Positions 41,463 to 50,670 of a DNA stretch of 64,000 nucleotides are shown one piece after another. Numbering within the stretch: the stretch's first letter is position 1; each line of letters begins with the position of its first letter. The position numbers were made by a program, and so were the translations under genes. A model generated the notes under the pieces. The model ran no database searches and was not told the origin of the DNA. It saw nothing but the letters and a program-made list of their open reading frames with translations. Location of the stretch: NCBI RefSeq assembly GCF_026930205.1, contig NZ_JANHOI010000002.1, positions 186,001-250,000 on the forward strand, in the 5' to 3' direction. Source of the DNA: Bartonella sp. 220B. Lineage in GTDB: Bacteria > Pseudomonadota > Alphaproteobacteria > Rhizobiales > Rhizobiaceae.

Positions 41463-42955
41463 TAATCTCTTGTTTTAAGAACAGAGGATTGATGAATTTT
41501 AGGAATACTTTCTTGATCAACCAGATGTGTAGGGTAATGTCCGGTAAAATAATGGTCAGTAAATTGTGGATCAATATTATTTCGTTTCTCTCCTGCTACA
41601 GCAAGATAGAGGCCATCGGTTGAGAGGAACTCTAATGAATCAGCACCAACAAAATCGCACATGGATTTTAAGTCTGGATATTGATTAGCCAACAAGTTTT
41701 CAACTTTAGGTGTATCAATACCATAGAAATCGGGATAGAAAATCATAGGGCTAGAAATGCGCATATGCACTTCTTTTGCTCCTGCATCGCGGAGCATTCG
41801 TACAATTTTGAGGGATGTTGTTCCCCGTACAATAGAATCATCAACCAAAATAACACGTTTTCCTTGGATGACAGAACGATTTGCAGAATGTTTTAATTTC
41901 ACTCCAAAAGCACGAATTTGTTGTGTTGGTTCGATAAAAGTGCGACCAACATAGTGATTACGAATAATCCCAAGCTCAAAGGGAATTCCAATTTCTTGTG
42001 CATAGCCGATTGCAGCGGGTGTTCCACCATCAGGAACAGGAACCACAACATCACCTTCACAGGGGGCTTCCTGCGCCAAATGGATTCCCATATTTTTACG
42101 TACTGTATAAACATTGCGTCCTCCAACAATTGAATCAGGACGCGCAAAATAGACATATTCAAAAAGGCAAAGCTTTTCTGGTTTTTGATTCTCTGAATTT
42201 ATGATTTTTTTCGTAATTTCCCCATTTTTTTGTATTTCACATATGATAATTTCGCCATTTTTAACATCGCGAACATATTTTGCTCCGATGATATCAAGAG
42301 CACAGGTTTCGGAACAAAAGATTGGTTTACCGTCAAGTTCTCCCATTACAAGAGGTCGAATCCCTATTGGATCGCGTGCAGCAATAAGCTTTGTACGAGT
42401 AAGCGCTAACATGGCATATCCACCTTCCACTTTCCGAATAGCATCAACAAAACGATCAGATGATGATTCATAACGTGAACGGGCAATAAGATGGAGAAAA
42501 ACCTCTGAATCTGATGTTGATTGACAGATGGCACCTGAAGCAATGAGTTCGCGACGTAGTGTAAGACCATTGGTAAGATTTCCATTATGGGCAATAGCAA
42601 TCCCCCCAGCTTTTAATTCGGCAAAAAGAGGCTGAACGTTTCGTAATGCTATTTCTCCAGTTGTGGAGTAACGTGTATGTCCAATGGCACGATTACCCGG
42701 TAAACGGGCAAGTGTTGCAGGATTTGTATAGTGATCACCCACAAGACCTAGATGCTTTTCTTGATGAAACATTTTATTATGGTAAGAAACAATGCCAGCT
42801 GCTTCTTGCCCACGATGTTGAAGTGCATGAAGCCCGAGAGCTGTTAATGTTGCTGCGTCCTCATGACCAAGAATACCAAAAACTCCACATTCTTCGTGAA
42901 GGGTATCGTCATCCAATAAAAAATCCTGACTGGAAATATCGCCTTTTGTCATCAT
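41462..42955 (-). CDS. purF: Amidophosphoribosyltransferase
   Basis: PurF starts purine synthesis, using glutamine to aminate PRPP. The 497-residue protein carries a short propeptide before the catalytic Cys23 (HEECGVFGILG), so it is a Bacillus-type proenzyme form. Visible segments are LHALQHRGQEAAGI, GHTRYSTTG, IAHNGNL, and in the C-terminal half the PRPP loop VILVDDSIVRGTT. The start could be either of two adjacent ATGs (42955 or 42952). It lies before the SDR gene and 101 bases after cvpA, an association seen in many bacteria. Confidence 0.95.
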   Translation of the reverse strand: MMTKGDISSQDFLLDDDTLHEECGVFGILGHEDAATLTALGLHALQHRGQEAAGIVSYHNKMFHQEKHLGLVGDHYTNPATLARLPGNRAIGHTRYSTTGEIALRNVQPLFAELKAGGIAIAHNGNLTNGLTLRRELIASGAICQSTSDSEVFLHLIARSRYESSSDRFVDAIRKVEGGYAMLALTRTKLIAARDPIGIRPLVMGELDGKPIFCSETCALDIIGAKYVRDVKNGEIIICEIQKNGEITKKIINSENQKPEKLCLFEYVYFARPDSIVGGRNVYTVRKNMGIHLAQEAPCEGDVVVPVPDGGTPAAIGYAQEIGIPFELGIIRNHYVGRTFIEPTQQIRAFGVKLKHSANRSVIQGKRVILVDDSIVRGTTSLKIVRMLRDAGAKEVHMRISSPMIFYPDFYGIDTPKVENLLANQYPDLKSMCDFVGADSLEFLSTDGLYLAVAGEKRNNIDPQFTDHYFTGHYPTHLVDQESIPKIHQSSVLKTRD

Positions 42956-43056
42956 ATTCTTTCAGTTGTAATATGAAGAATGATTACTTATCCTTCAGAT
43001 GTTATTTTGAACTTTTTCCCATAACAAATTATTTCCCATTTTGCCGAATTGCTTTT

Positions 43057-43611
43057 TTATTGAGAGTGGTTATTCTGTGTATGAGTATCGTCTTTTTTAA
43101 ACATTTTTTCTGCTTTTTCGAGGACAGTATCGAGATTTTCAGGAAGTATTTGTAAAACCTTTTGCCCCCATGAATCTAAGATGGGTTTTGTTGTTGCATT
43201 TTTTAACCAGTTAGCTTGATTTTCGGGTTTAACAAGCGCATTAATAAGAAGCATGCCTATAACCATGATAAATAATCCTCGGAATACTCCAAAAACAAAA
43301 CCGATAGTGCGGTCAAGGGCACCAATTCGACTATCAATAATAAAATCAGAGATTTTCATGGTAATGATTGAAGTAATAATAAGAACAACAATAAAAATCG
43401 TGACCAATGTTGTGATCAATGCGATCATTTTATTAGAAAGATATTGCTCAAAGAAGGGCAAGAAAGGTTTGAATAAAAATAGTGTAGCAAAAGCTGCTAC
43501 TGCCCAAGAAACTAACGATAGCACCTCGCGTGAAAACCCTCGGAGCATAGCGAGAAAAGCGGACAACAGGATGACTGCTACGACAATTCCATCAAGGACT
43601 GTTATGATCAT
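43057..43611 (-). CDS. cvpA: CvpA family membrane protein
   Basis: CvpA is a small inner-membrane protein often next to purF, linked to purine metabolism and envelope stress resistance. From the ATG at 43611 it has 184 residues. The start MIITVLDGIVVAVILLSAFLA is typical, with MLRGFSREVLSLVSWAVAA, and three further spans to about residue 125. I chose this start because the upstream in-frame 56 codons give a non-typical charged sequence and cross into radA. It ends about 100 bases before purF begins. Confidence 0.87.
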   Translation of the reverse strand: MIITVLDGIVVAVILLSAFLAMLRGFSREVLSLVSWAVAAFATLFLFKPFLPFFEQYLSNKMIALITTLVTIFIVVLIITSIITMKISDFIIDSRIGALDRTIGFVFGVFRGLFIMVIGMLLINALVKPENQANWLKNATTKPILDSWGQKVLQILPENLDTVLEKAEKMFKKDDTHTQNNHSQ

Positions 43612-43750
43612 TTGTTTGTTCCTTATACATAAAGTTGTGTTTTTTTTAATGAGTATACATACATTTCTAGTTATGCCATTTTTATTCTTATAGCAGGGAT
43701 ATTTTATATTTTGTAGAATTTTTTCTATATTATTATATATGTAGTGCGGA

Positions 43751-45127
43751 TCATTTTTTACCTGTAGTAATAGCGGCAACTAGCATAGGAAGATTAGAGA
43801 ATGTTTTTTGTTGAAAATTGAATGTTTTCGTTGTTTCAGTTGTTGTAGTAGGTTGAACAGCCCCTTGAAAGCCAAGTTTTTTCGCTTCATTGATACGTTG
43901 TGCTGAATGCGCTACAGCGCGAATGGCTCCTGAAAGGCTGATTTCACCAAAATAGACATGATCAGTTGGAAGAGGAATGTTTGCGAGTGAAGAGACCAAA
44001 GCTGCTGCAACAGCTAAATCAGCTGCTGGTTCGGATATGCGATATCCTCCTGCTACATTAAGATAGACATCATGTTGTCCAAAGCGAATACCACAATAAG
44101 CCTCTAAAACAGCAAGAATCATTGAAAGACGATTTCCATCCCATCCTACAACAGCGCGCCGTGGTGTTCCAAGTGAAGAGGGAGCCACAAGCGCTTGGAT
44201 TTCTACGAGTATAGGACGCGTTCCCTCCATTCCTGCAAAAACAGCTGCACCTGGTGCTTTTTCATTTCGTTCACCTAAAAAAAGTTCGGATGGATTTATG
44301 ACTTCTCGTAATCCTTTATCAGACATTTCAAAAACACCAATTTCATCCGTTGGTCCAAAGCGATTTTTTACAGTTCTAAGGATTCGATAATGATGTCCCC
44401 CTTCACCTTCAAAATAGAGAACAGCATCAACCATATGTTCTACAACACGGGGACCCGCAATTTGCCCATCTTTTGTAACATGACCAACAAGAACAACAGC
44501 TGCTCCTGTTTTTTTTGCAAAACGGATCATTGCTTGAGCACCAATACGCACTTGTGTGACCGTACCCGGCGCTGAATCTGCAGCATCTGACCATAAAGTT
44601 TGAATGGAATCGATAATAACCATATCGAGATTTTTATGTTCCCTTAAGGTTGCAAGAATATCTTCAACATTTGTTTCAGCAGCAAGTTTTACCTCTGTAT
44701 TAGCAGCTCCAAGCCTTTGAGCACGAAGGCATATTTGTGCAAGTGCTTCTTCTCCTGAAACATAGATAACGTTATACCCTTTTCGCGATAAAGCAGCTGC
44801 TGTTTGTGTGAGCAATGTTGACTTTCCGATTCCTGGGTCTCCACCAACAAGCAATGCCGATCCACGAACAAATCCTCCACCCGTAACACGATCAAGCTCA
44901 GCAATGCCAGAATGAATACGAGGAGCATCTTGAAGATCTCCAGAAAGAGATGTAAGGGCCACTATACGTCCTTTACGGACATTTTGTGTAGGACCGCTAC
45001 CAATACCACTATTTTCATTTTCTTCGATAAGGGAATTCCATTCGCCACAGGAATTACATTTCCCAGACCAACGTGAATGAATAGTTCCACAATTTTGGCA
45101 AATAAATTGGAGACGGTGACGTGCCAT
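43751..45127 (-). CDS. radA: DNA repair protein RadA
   Basis: RadA is a RecA-like motor that drives branch migration in recombination. The 458-residue protein has an N-terminal zinc finger (Cys10, Cys13, Cys24, Cys27), Walker A GGDPGIGKST, Walker B MVIIDSIQT, the RadA-specific KNRFG motif (TVKNRFGPTDEIG) and a C-terminal Lon-protease-like domain with AVVGWDGNRLSM. It begins 6 bases after dnaB ends, and the pair is probably one operon. Confidence 0.96.
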   Translation of the reverse strand: MARHRLQFICQNCGTIHSRWSGKCNSCGEWNSLIEENENSGIGSGPTQNVRKGRIVALTSLSGDLQDAPRIHSGIAELDRVTGGGFVRGSALLVGGDPGIGKSTLLTQTAAALSRKGYNVIYVSGEEALAQICLRAQRLGAANTEVKLAAETNVEDILATLREHKNLDMVIIDSIQTLWSDAADSAPGTVTQVRIGAQAMIRFAKKTGAAVVLVGHVTKDGQIAGPRVVEHMVDAVLYFEGEGGHHYRILRTVKNRFGPTDEIGVFEMSDKGLREVINPSELFLGERNEKAPGAAVFAGMEGTRPILVEIQALVAPSSLGTPRRAVVGWDGNRLSMILAVLEAYCGIRFGQHDVYLNVAGGYRISEPAADLAVAAALVSSLANIPLPTDHVYFGEISLSGAIRAVAHSAQRINEAKKLGFQGAVQPTTTTETTKTFNFQQKTFSNLPMLVAAITTGKK

Positions 45128-45133
45128 GATAAT

Positions 45134-46681
45134 TTAACCAATTTGTTCGGGAAGATAATGACTATCTGCCAGATCGCTGAAACGTGTGTAATCAGACTGA
45201 AAGGCAAGATGAACAGTCCCCGTTGGTCCATGGCGCTGTTTTGCAACAATAACGTCAGCTTTTCCAAAAGCTTTGTCCATTGTATTTTGCCACTTTTCAT
45301 ATTCAAGAGTGCCTATCTTTGGTTCTTCATTTTTGAGATAATATTCTTCACGATAGACAAAAAGCACGATGTCAGCGTCTTGCTCAATGGAACCAGATTC
45401 ACGCAAATCGGAGAGTTGTGGGCGTTTATCTGTTCGATTTTCAACTTGGCGAGAAAGTTGTGAAAGGGCAATGATGGGAATATTCAATTCTTTCGCCAAT
45501 GCTTTTAATCCTGTAGTAATTTCTGTAATTTCCTGAACACGATTTTCAGATGAACGCTTTGAATTGCTTGTCATGAGCTGAATATAGTCAATAATCAAAA
45601 CATCTAAACCGTGTTGCCGCTTGAGGCGGCGTGCGCGTGCTGCCAATTGTGTGATTGATATACCACCCGTTTGGTCTATATAAAGCGGTGCTTTTTGTAA
45701 GCGATTCATAGCACGGATAATTTTTGCAAATTGCTCTTCTGAAATATTTCCACGACGGATATCAGAAGAAGAAACCTCTGTTTGTTCAGAAATAATACGG
45801 GTTGCCAGCTGTTCTGAAGACATTTCCAGTGAGAAAAATCCAACAATGCCTCCTTCATTTTCTTGTATTTTTCTATCACGATTGCAAGCATTGGCAATGT
45901 TAAAGGCAATATTGGTCGCAAGTGAAGTTTTTCCCATTCCGGGACGCCCGGCGAGGATAATGAGATCAGATTTTTGTAATCCTCCCATTTTTTCATCAAG
46001 TGTTTTAATGTGTGTGGCTATTCCTGATAAGTGTGATGAACGCTTTTTAGCAGCATTTGCCATTTCAACAGCTTTTTTGACAGCATCATTGAAATTTTCA
46101 AATCCACCGCCATACTTTCCCTTTTCTGCTAATTCAAACAAATGTTGTTCAACAGTTTCAATTTGCATAGATGGTGTGAGTTCTACAGGAGCATCAAAGG
46201 CTGTATTGACAATTTGAGTTCCAATATTAATCAAGGAGCGTCGGAGAAAAAGATCATAAATGACTCGTCCATAATCTTCAGTGTTAATGATTGTTACGGC
46301 TTCTTTTGCCAAACGGACAACGTAAGTGTATACATTGATATCTCCGATTTTTTCATCAGCTGGAATGAAAGGCTTAATAGTAACAGGATCCGCAATTTTT
46401 CCTTTTTCAATAAGGTGGGATAAAACAGCATAGATTTTTTGATGCAATGGTTCAAAAAAATGATCTGGCTTTAGAAAATCCGCAACACGATCATGAGCAT
46501 CATTATTGATGAGAAGTGCTCCTAGCAATGCTTGTTCAGCTTCAATATTATGCGGAAGTTGCTGGAAAGAAGAGGAATCTTCTTTTTGTGAAGAGCTAAA
46601 ATTAACGACGCTTGTTTCTTCCATAACAGTTTTTTCCACTAAAATTTCGTGTTTAGCTATTTTAGAAAACCGATCAAACAT
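45134..46681 (-). CDS. dnaB: Replicative DNA helicase DnaB
   Basis: DnaB unwinds DNA at the replication fork as a hexamer. The 515-residue protein has the N-terminal primase-binding domain (LPHNIEAEQALLGALLIN and DHFFEPLHQKIYAVL). The RecA-like motor has Walker A LAGRPGMGKTS, Walker B DVLIIDYIQLM, and IIALSQLSRQVENR, YREEYY and KQRHGPTGT. The ATG at 46681 has an AGG ahead; an alternative ATG at 46624 would give 496 residues. It leads the dnaB-radA pair. Confidence 0.95.
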   Translation of the reverse strand: MFDRFSKIAKHEILVEKTVMEETSVVNFSSSQKEDSSSFQQLPHNIEAEQALLGALLINNDAHDRVADFLKPDHFFEPLHQKIYAVLSHLIEKGKIADPVTIKPFIPADEKIGDINVYTYVVRLAKEAVTIINTEDYGRVIYDLFLRRSLINIGTQIVNTAFDAPVELTPSMQIETVEQHLFELAEKGKYGGGFENFNDAVKKAVEMANAAKKRSSHLSGIATHIKTLDEKMGGLQKSDLIILAGRPGMGKTSLATNIAFNIANACNRDRKIQENEGGIVGFFSLEMSSEQLATRIISEQTEVSSSDIRRGNISEEQFAKIIRAMNRLQKAPLYIDQTGGISITQLAARARRLKRQHGLDVLIIDYIQLMTSNSKRSSENRVQEITEITTGLKALAKELNIPIIALSQLSRQVENRTDKRPQLSDLRESGSIEQDADIVLFVYREEYYLKNEEPKIGTLEYEKWQNTMDKAFGKADVIVAKQRHGPTGTVHLAFQSDYTRFSDLADSHYLPEQIG

Positions 46682-47258
46682 TGTACCTAAAAGGGATAAA
46701 GGACCAAATCTTCGTTTTAAGTTAAAATCACACTTTCAATTTTTTAGGTTCTCGTTGATTTCTAGTTTATCATCTGTGTATAGTTTATATACAAGCTATT
46801 CCTTTATATTTTATTTTAAATACAAAAATTTTCCAAATTGCACTTTCGATGTTCTAAAAAACACGATGTTTATCTTCAGTGTTTTGATATTATAAGATGC
46901 TAAAGTTTTAATATTGCTGTGAGTAAAATTATTTTTCTTTATGATTTGAATTATTTCAAATGAGATGGGTGATGTAATCAATTTACCACTTTATGCAGGG
47001 CACTCTTTTAAAGAGCAGAACCTTAAAAAATTGTTTTTATTTTTAATAAAACAACATATGGGAATGTTTTTGCTGACTGTATTTCTAAACTGTGTGATTT
47101 CTGGTCACTACTACGCTGAAGACGATTTTTTCATAAGAATTCGGTTTTTACGGCAAAACAATAGAATATTTAGCCTAAAAGGCTAAATATTCTATAACAT
47201 ATCAATCTATCAGACGACAGAAAAAGAAAAAATGCAAGACAGAGAGTAAAAATGGCTA
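46682..47258. other. Intergenic region between dnaB and rplI
   Basis: These 577 AT-rich bases hold the dnaB promoter region (minus, near 46700) and, at 47161-47195, a strong terminator for rplI. An open frame of 73 codons (46965-47186, plus) ends inside the terminator stem and shows no family, so I do not call it a gene. Confidence 0.6.
47161..47195 (-). terminator. 16-bp perfect inverted repeat, terminator of rplI
   Basis: Arms at 47161-47176 and 47180-47195 pair without mismatch over a 3-base loop (AAA on the plus strand, TTT on the minus). It lies 63 bases after the rplI stop. On the minus strand TGTTTTG follows, giving a modest T-run. It could act in both directions, but no gene reads into it from the left. 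Confidence 0.7.
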
Positions 47259-47855
47259 TTAAGCTTCTTTATCAGTGCTATTTGCATCATTATCGTTCAT
47301 TTCTTCTGCTGATAGTTCTTCCTGATTTTCTTCTAATGATTCTTTTTGAATATCATAGATTGCTTCAGCAGAGATTAGGGTTTCACCTTCTGCTTGACGT
47401 TGTGCTTCACTGACTGAACGCGCAACATTAATGATTACAGAAATTTGAACTTCAGGGTGTAAACTCAAAGTGATGGTATGGAGACCGATCATTTTTATTG
47501 GATGATTCAACTCAATCTGATTGCGTCCAATAGAAAAGCCTTCATTTGTTATGATTTCAGAAATATCACGTGTTGATACAGATCCATAAAGTTGTCCTGT
47601 TTCACCAGCTGAACGAACAGCAATAAACGATTTACCATCAAGTTTTTCAGCAATTTTTTGTGCTTCGCTTTTGCGTTCAAGATTACGCGCTTCGAGTTGT
47701 GCACGTTGCATTTCAAAATGTCTTTTATTCGCTTCATTAGCGCGTAAAGCTTTGCCTTGAGGTAAGAGGAAGTTACGTGCATAACCATCTTTAACCGAGA
47801 CAATATCACCCATTTGACCAAGACGAGGAATACGCTCAAGTAGAATAATATCCAT
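47259..47855 (-). CDS. rplI: 50S ribosomal protein bL9
   Basis: bL9 binds 23S rRNA and helps keep reading frame. The 198-residue protein has the N-terminal domain [25 protein letters not shown] (read in two parts) and [12 protein letters not shown], a central helix ([20 protein letters not shown]), and the C-terminal domain [12 protein letters not shown]. An acidic tail of about 45 residues (rich in Glu and Asn) extends beyond the E. coli length (149). It starts 24 bases after the DUF2232 gene. Confidence 0.97.
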   Translation of the reverse strand: MDIILLERIPRLGQMGDIVSVKDGYARNFLLPQGKALRANEANKRHFEMQRAQLEARNLERKSEAQKIAEKLDGKSFIAVRSAGETGQLYGSVSTRDISEIITNEGFSIGRNQIELNHPIKMIGLHTITLSLHPEVQISVIINVARSVSEAQRQAEGETLISAEAIYDIQKESLEENQEELSAEEMNDNDANSTDKEA

Positions 47856-47879
47856 AGTTTTTCCTTTCGAACAATAAAT

Positions 47880-48860
47880 TTAGTGAAGTTTTTTGCGTGA
47901 TTGAAAATTGTATTGAATAGCTGCCCAAATACCCATCAAGAGCATCATGAAAGAAATAGGTGGAGCAAAAACAACCGTTAAAATAGCAACATAAACAAGA
48001 GAGAGTATAATCGCGCGGCCATTGATTCCTTTTGTAATATTGTGGAGGTATGCGAGACCACTGATTGATATAACGATAGTATATGCAGAGCTAAAGGTAC
48101 GCGTACCCAAATCAATGGGAGCACTCAATTCAATCATTGATGCTATGCAAGCAACAATGAAAATAATAATTCCAGAAAGAGGAAGACGAAGAGTTTTACT
48201 CCAATCATCACGAGGTCTTTTCAGCCACTTCATATGTTGAGCAGTTATCATCGAAAAATAAAGATTACCAACAAGAAAAATCAAGCTATAAATTGTCAGA
48301 GCAATAGCTGTAAAAGTTGCGGCATGGGGTGTTAAAAGCTCACTAAAAGCGAGTATATCTGCTTCTTGTGGTGTTTGCACCTTTTGCATAGCTTGTACGA
48401 TATTTTCAGTAATTTTTTTTGCAATGAAGGGAGGTGATGGATGGGTTTGGACATAGAGCCCGATGAGAGTTGCTATAAGAGCGATAAAATTGGTTAAACG
48501 AAAAATAACCGATGATAATGGATACCATATCAATGCGTTTTCTTTTTGCGCTGACTGTGCAAGTCCAAGGAGCCAAGAAGCGTAGACAGCAGGAAGGAAG
48601 AATAAGAGCATAAAGCCAAGAGCAGTATAGATATTAGTCGTTATGATAAGAACGACAGTAGCACTTATAAGGGCGATGAGGCTAGCTAATGTTCCTTGTC
48701 CAAACGCAACAATAAAAATTGGGAATGAAAGAAAGCAACCAAGAAGAAAAGAAAAATGGGGCGCGAAAGTCGCAACGCTAATGATTGCCATTCCTATTAC
48801 AACAGCAAATAAGCCCGCTAAAACACCGGTCATTATTTTATGAATATGAAAATTTTTCAT
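47880..48860 (-). CDS. DUF2232 family membrane protein
   Basis: The 326-residue protein has about eight membrane spans, including IMTGVLAGLFAVVIGMAI, a Phe/Leu-rich stretch VLIITTNIYTALGFMLLFF, and a C-terminal SLVYVAILTVVFAPPIS. It belongs to the DUF2232/YybS-like family often found between rpsR and rplI in alphaproteobacteria. Function is unknown. I chose the ATG at 48860 because AGGACAG precedes it; ATGs at 48881 and 48896 are alternatives. A terminator-like hairpin lies between rpsR and this gene. Confidence 0.82.
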   Translation of the reverse strand: MKNFHIHKIMTGVLAGLFAVVIGMAIISVATFAPHFSFLLGCFLSFPIFIVAFGQGTLASLIALISATVVLIITTNIYTALGFMLLFFLPAVYASWLLGLAQSAQKENALIWYPLSSVIFRLTNFIALIATLIGLYVQTHPSPPFIAKKITENIVQAMQKVQTPQEADILAFSELLTPHAATFTAIALTIYSLIFLVGNLYFSMITAQHMKWLKRPRDDWSKTLRLPLSGIIIFIVACIASMIELSAPIDLGTRTFSSAYTIVISISGLAYLHNITKGINGRAIILSLVYVAILTVVFAPPISFMMLLMGIWAAIQYNFQSRKKLH

Positions 48861-48967
48861 TTGTTGCTGTCCTGCCCTCATTGCAGTTAGGGGCATTCCA
48901 ATGCCTCAACTTTTAATATTTATCCGTGTATTCTGCAATCAGTTGTTTTTCTGAAGCATACAAGAAA

Positions 48968-48994
48968 AGCGACTGGGGAGTTTCCCCAGTTGCT
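48968..48994 (-). terminator. Rho-independent terminator after rpsR
   Basis: An 11-position GC-rich stem (48968-48978 with 48984-48994, one A-C mismatch on the minus strand) closes a 5-base loop. It is followed at once by TTTTCTTG in the minus direction, a classical intrinsic terminator. It lies 16 bases after the rpsR stop. It would end or attenuate the rpsF-rpsR transcript before the DUF2232 and rplI genes. Confidence 0.75.
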
Positions 48995-49010
48995 AAAGTG
49001 TACTGATAAC

Positions 49011-49262
49011 TTACTTTATAACATAAGGAAGTAAGCCTAGAAAACGAGCACGCTTGATGGCATTAGCCAATTCACGCTGTTTTTTCTGACTGACAGCTGT
49101 AATCCGTGAAGGAACAATTTTCCCACGTTCTGAAATGTAGCGCTGCAACAGTTTGATATCTTTATAATCAATTCTAGGGGCATGAGCACCTGAAAAGGGA
49201 CATGTTTTGCGACGACGATGAAAGGGACGGCGTGCTGCAGTTTGATTCATATCAGTCATCAT
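49011..49262 (-). CDS. rpsR: 30S ribosomal protein bS18
   Basis: bS18 sits on the 30S platform as a dimer partner of bS6. The 83-residue protein has the conserved [10 protein letters not shown] segment, [23 protein letters not shown] and the basic C-terminal [14 protein letters not shown]. The start ATG at 49262 overlaps the rpsF stop (ATGATG/TGA arrangement), so the two are translationally coupled. Its mRNA begins with a structured leader upstream of rpsF. Confidence 0.97.
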   Translation of the reverse strand: MMTDMNQTAARRPFHRRRKTCPFSGAHAPRIDYKDIKLLQRYISERGKIVPSRITAVSQKKQRELANAIKRARFLGLLPYVIK

Positions 49263-49657
49263 TCTACTCCTTCCATGACATCTTCACGTTGACGGCGCAC
49301 AGAGCGAGGACGTTCTTCATCATAACCATTACGATCAATACGTGAGAACATAGCAGATTTTTCTTTTTCATGTTTTTCTACACGAATAGTCATATAACGC
49401 AGAATATCTTCATTGATTCGCATTTGACGTTCAACTTCAGCAATCGCTGCAGCAGGTGCATCGATATTAACCAGTACATAATAAGCTTTACGATTTTTGC
49501 GAATACGATAAGCGAGGGGACGAAGACCCCAATTTTCTACGCGCCCAACTTTTCCACCGTGTGCTTCAATGACACCTTTGTAGACACTCAAAAGTTCATC
49601 AATTTGTTGCGGTGCAATGTCCTGCCGGGCAAGGAACATATGTTCATAAAGAGCCAT
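49259..49657 (-). CDS. rpsF: 30S ribosomal protein bS6
   Basis: bS6 binds the 30S platform with bS18. From the ATG at 49657 ([14 protein letters not shown]) the protein has 132 residues. It shows the ferredoxin-like fold segments [33 protein letters not shown] and [21 protein letters not shown], with a basic C-terminal tail. An ATG six codons upstream (49675) is less likely, as the MALYE start is typical. It is first in the rpsF-rpsR pair and follows a conserved-looking leader. Confidence 0.97.
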   Translation of the reverse strand: MALYEHMFLARQDIAPQQIDELLSVYKGVIEAHGGKVGRVENWGLRPLAYRIRKNRKAYYVLVNIDAPAAAIAEVERQMRINEDILRYMTIRVEKHEKEKSAMFSRIDRNGYDEERPRSVRRQREDVMEGVE

Positions 49658-50006
49658 TGCTTTGCCTTTCTTCAATTAAATTTTACCGGTTTTAGCGCAA
49701 AGCCTCTGCGACTTGTCTTTTTTGGAAATCCAAAGAAGAAAGGACGCGTTTACAATTCGAGACATTCGAGAGCGGAGACACAGGAGGTCGGAAACATTGC
49801 GCTTCCTACTGGTTATTTTCCAGTCCTCCGTTCAACCTCCAGCCAAAGTGCCGGTAACGAAAGTTTGATATCTACAGCTTATCTTTAAAAATAGCAAGTT
49901 TATGCGTATAAAAAATTGATTTATTGAATCTTGACCTATTCTTTATAGGTTTCATTCTTTTAAAAGATTATGATGCTGATAAGCTATAAACATGAAGGAA
50001 AAAAGA
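49658..50006. other. Divergent intergenic region between rpsF and the PAP2 gene
   Basis: These 349 bases hold the rpsF leader (49740-49860) and the promoters of the divergent rpsF and PAP2 genes. An 8-base direct repeat ATTCGAGA occurs twice, one base apart, near 49756-49772. An open frame on the plus strand runs through the leader and antisense to rpsF; I treat it as spurious. Confidence 0.55.
49740..49860 (-). promoter_or_regulatory. Structured 5' leader of rpsF (candidate S6:S18 autoregulatory RNA)
   Basis: On the minus strand, upstream of rpsF, GGAGG (49825-49829) pairs with CCTCC (49783-49787). Inside are two hairpins: ACTGG/CCAGT (49808-49812 with 49820-49824, 7-base loop) and GGAA/TTCC (49790-49793 with 49803-49806). 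The unpaired CCG/CCGA beside the second hairpin recalls the CCG of the S6:S18-binding motif known in rpsF leaders of many bacteria. The stretch is much richer in G+C than its neighbours. The exact fold is my inference. Confidence 0.5.
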
Positions 50007-50594
50007 ATGGATTTTTTAAATCGAATTGATGTTGCACTTTTTGAAATGTTTGCTGGCAGTCATCAATCTTGGTCAGTTTTAGTTTTATTGGGTATTTTTT
50101 GTGCGAAGTTTTTGATTTATATTATTCCATTACATCTTTGTATGTTATGGTTTTGCGGTGAAGAGAGAGAGAGACGCGTAACACTAAGCATTTGTGTGAG
50201 CATTTGTGCAGCTCTTTTTATAGGTTATCTTATTTCTCTTATTTATTTTCATCCACGTCCGTTTGTTGTGGGATTAACAACACCACTCATTAAGCATCGT
50301 GCAACCGCTTCTTTTCCGAGTAATCATGCCTTGACTTTCGCATCTTATATGGCGAATCTTTATTTTTATCGATACAAAGTTGCTTCTCGGTTTGCCGCGG
50401 TGTTTTTATGTTTGATCTGTTGGGGGCGTATCTTTGTCGGTGTACATTATCCTTTTGATGTTTTAGCTGGCACAATTTTAGGCTGCTTTATCAGTTGGGG
50501 CGTTCTTCATTTTATAGCGCCATATTTTCCTAAGTTTCTATATCAAATTCCACCATTAAAGTATAACTTTAAGAGAAATATCCGTTCAAAATAA
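50007..50594 (+). CDS. PAP2-family phosphatase (undecaprenyl-diphosphatase-like)
   Basis: The 195-residue membrane enzyme carries the PAP2 acid-phosphatase motifs: FHPRPFVVG, KHRATASFPSNHALTFASY (phosphate-binding, with the catalytic His), and GRIFVGVHYPFDVLAG. About five spans are seen. The likely role is recycling undecaprenyl pyrophosphate for cell-wall synthesis (BcrC-like), or dephosphorylating a lipid phosphate. I chose the ATG at 50007, preceded by GAAGGAAAAAAG, over one at 49992. It is divergent from rpsF and precedes the fab cluster. Confidence 0.82.
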   Translation: MDFLNRIDVALFEMFAGSHQSWSVLVLLGIFCAKFLIYIIPLHLCMLWFCGEERERRVTLSICVSICAALFIGYLISLIYFHPRPFVVGLTTPLIKHRATASFPSNHALTFASYMANLYFYRYKVASRFAAVFLCLICWGRIFVGVHYPFDVLAGTILGCFISWGVLHFIAPYFPKFLYQIPPLKYNFKRNIRSK

Positions 50595-50670
50595 ATGGCT
50601 TTCTCTTGATTTGTGCTGATGAATAAGATCAAAAGCAGATAATTTAATTACATAATTTAGGAGTTGAGGA

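Noticed and set aside
43612-43779. 56-codon N-terminal extension of CvpA
   Set aside because: It crosses into radA and does not resemble the usual short hydrophobic start of CvpA.
46965-47186. Plus-strand open frame of 73 codons between dnaB and rplI
   Set aside because: It has no family signature and runs into the rplI terminator stem; it is likely chance in AT-rich DNA.
49370-49888. Plus-strand open frame of 172 codons opposite rpsF
   Set aside because: It is antisense to rpsF and to its structured leader; its length follows from the coding bias of rpsF.
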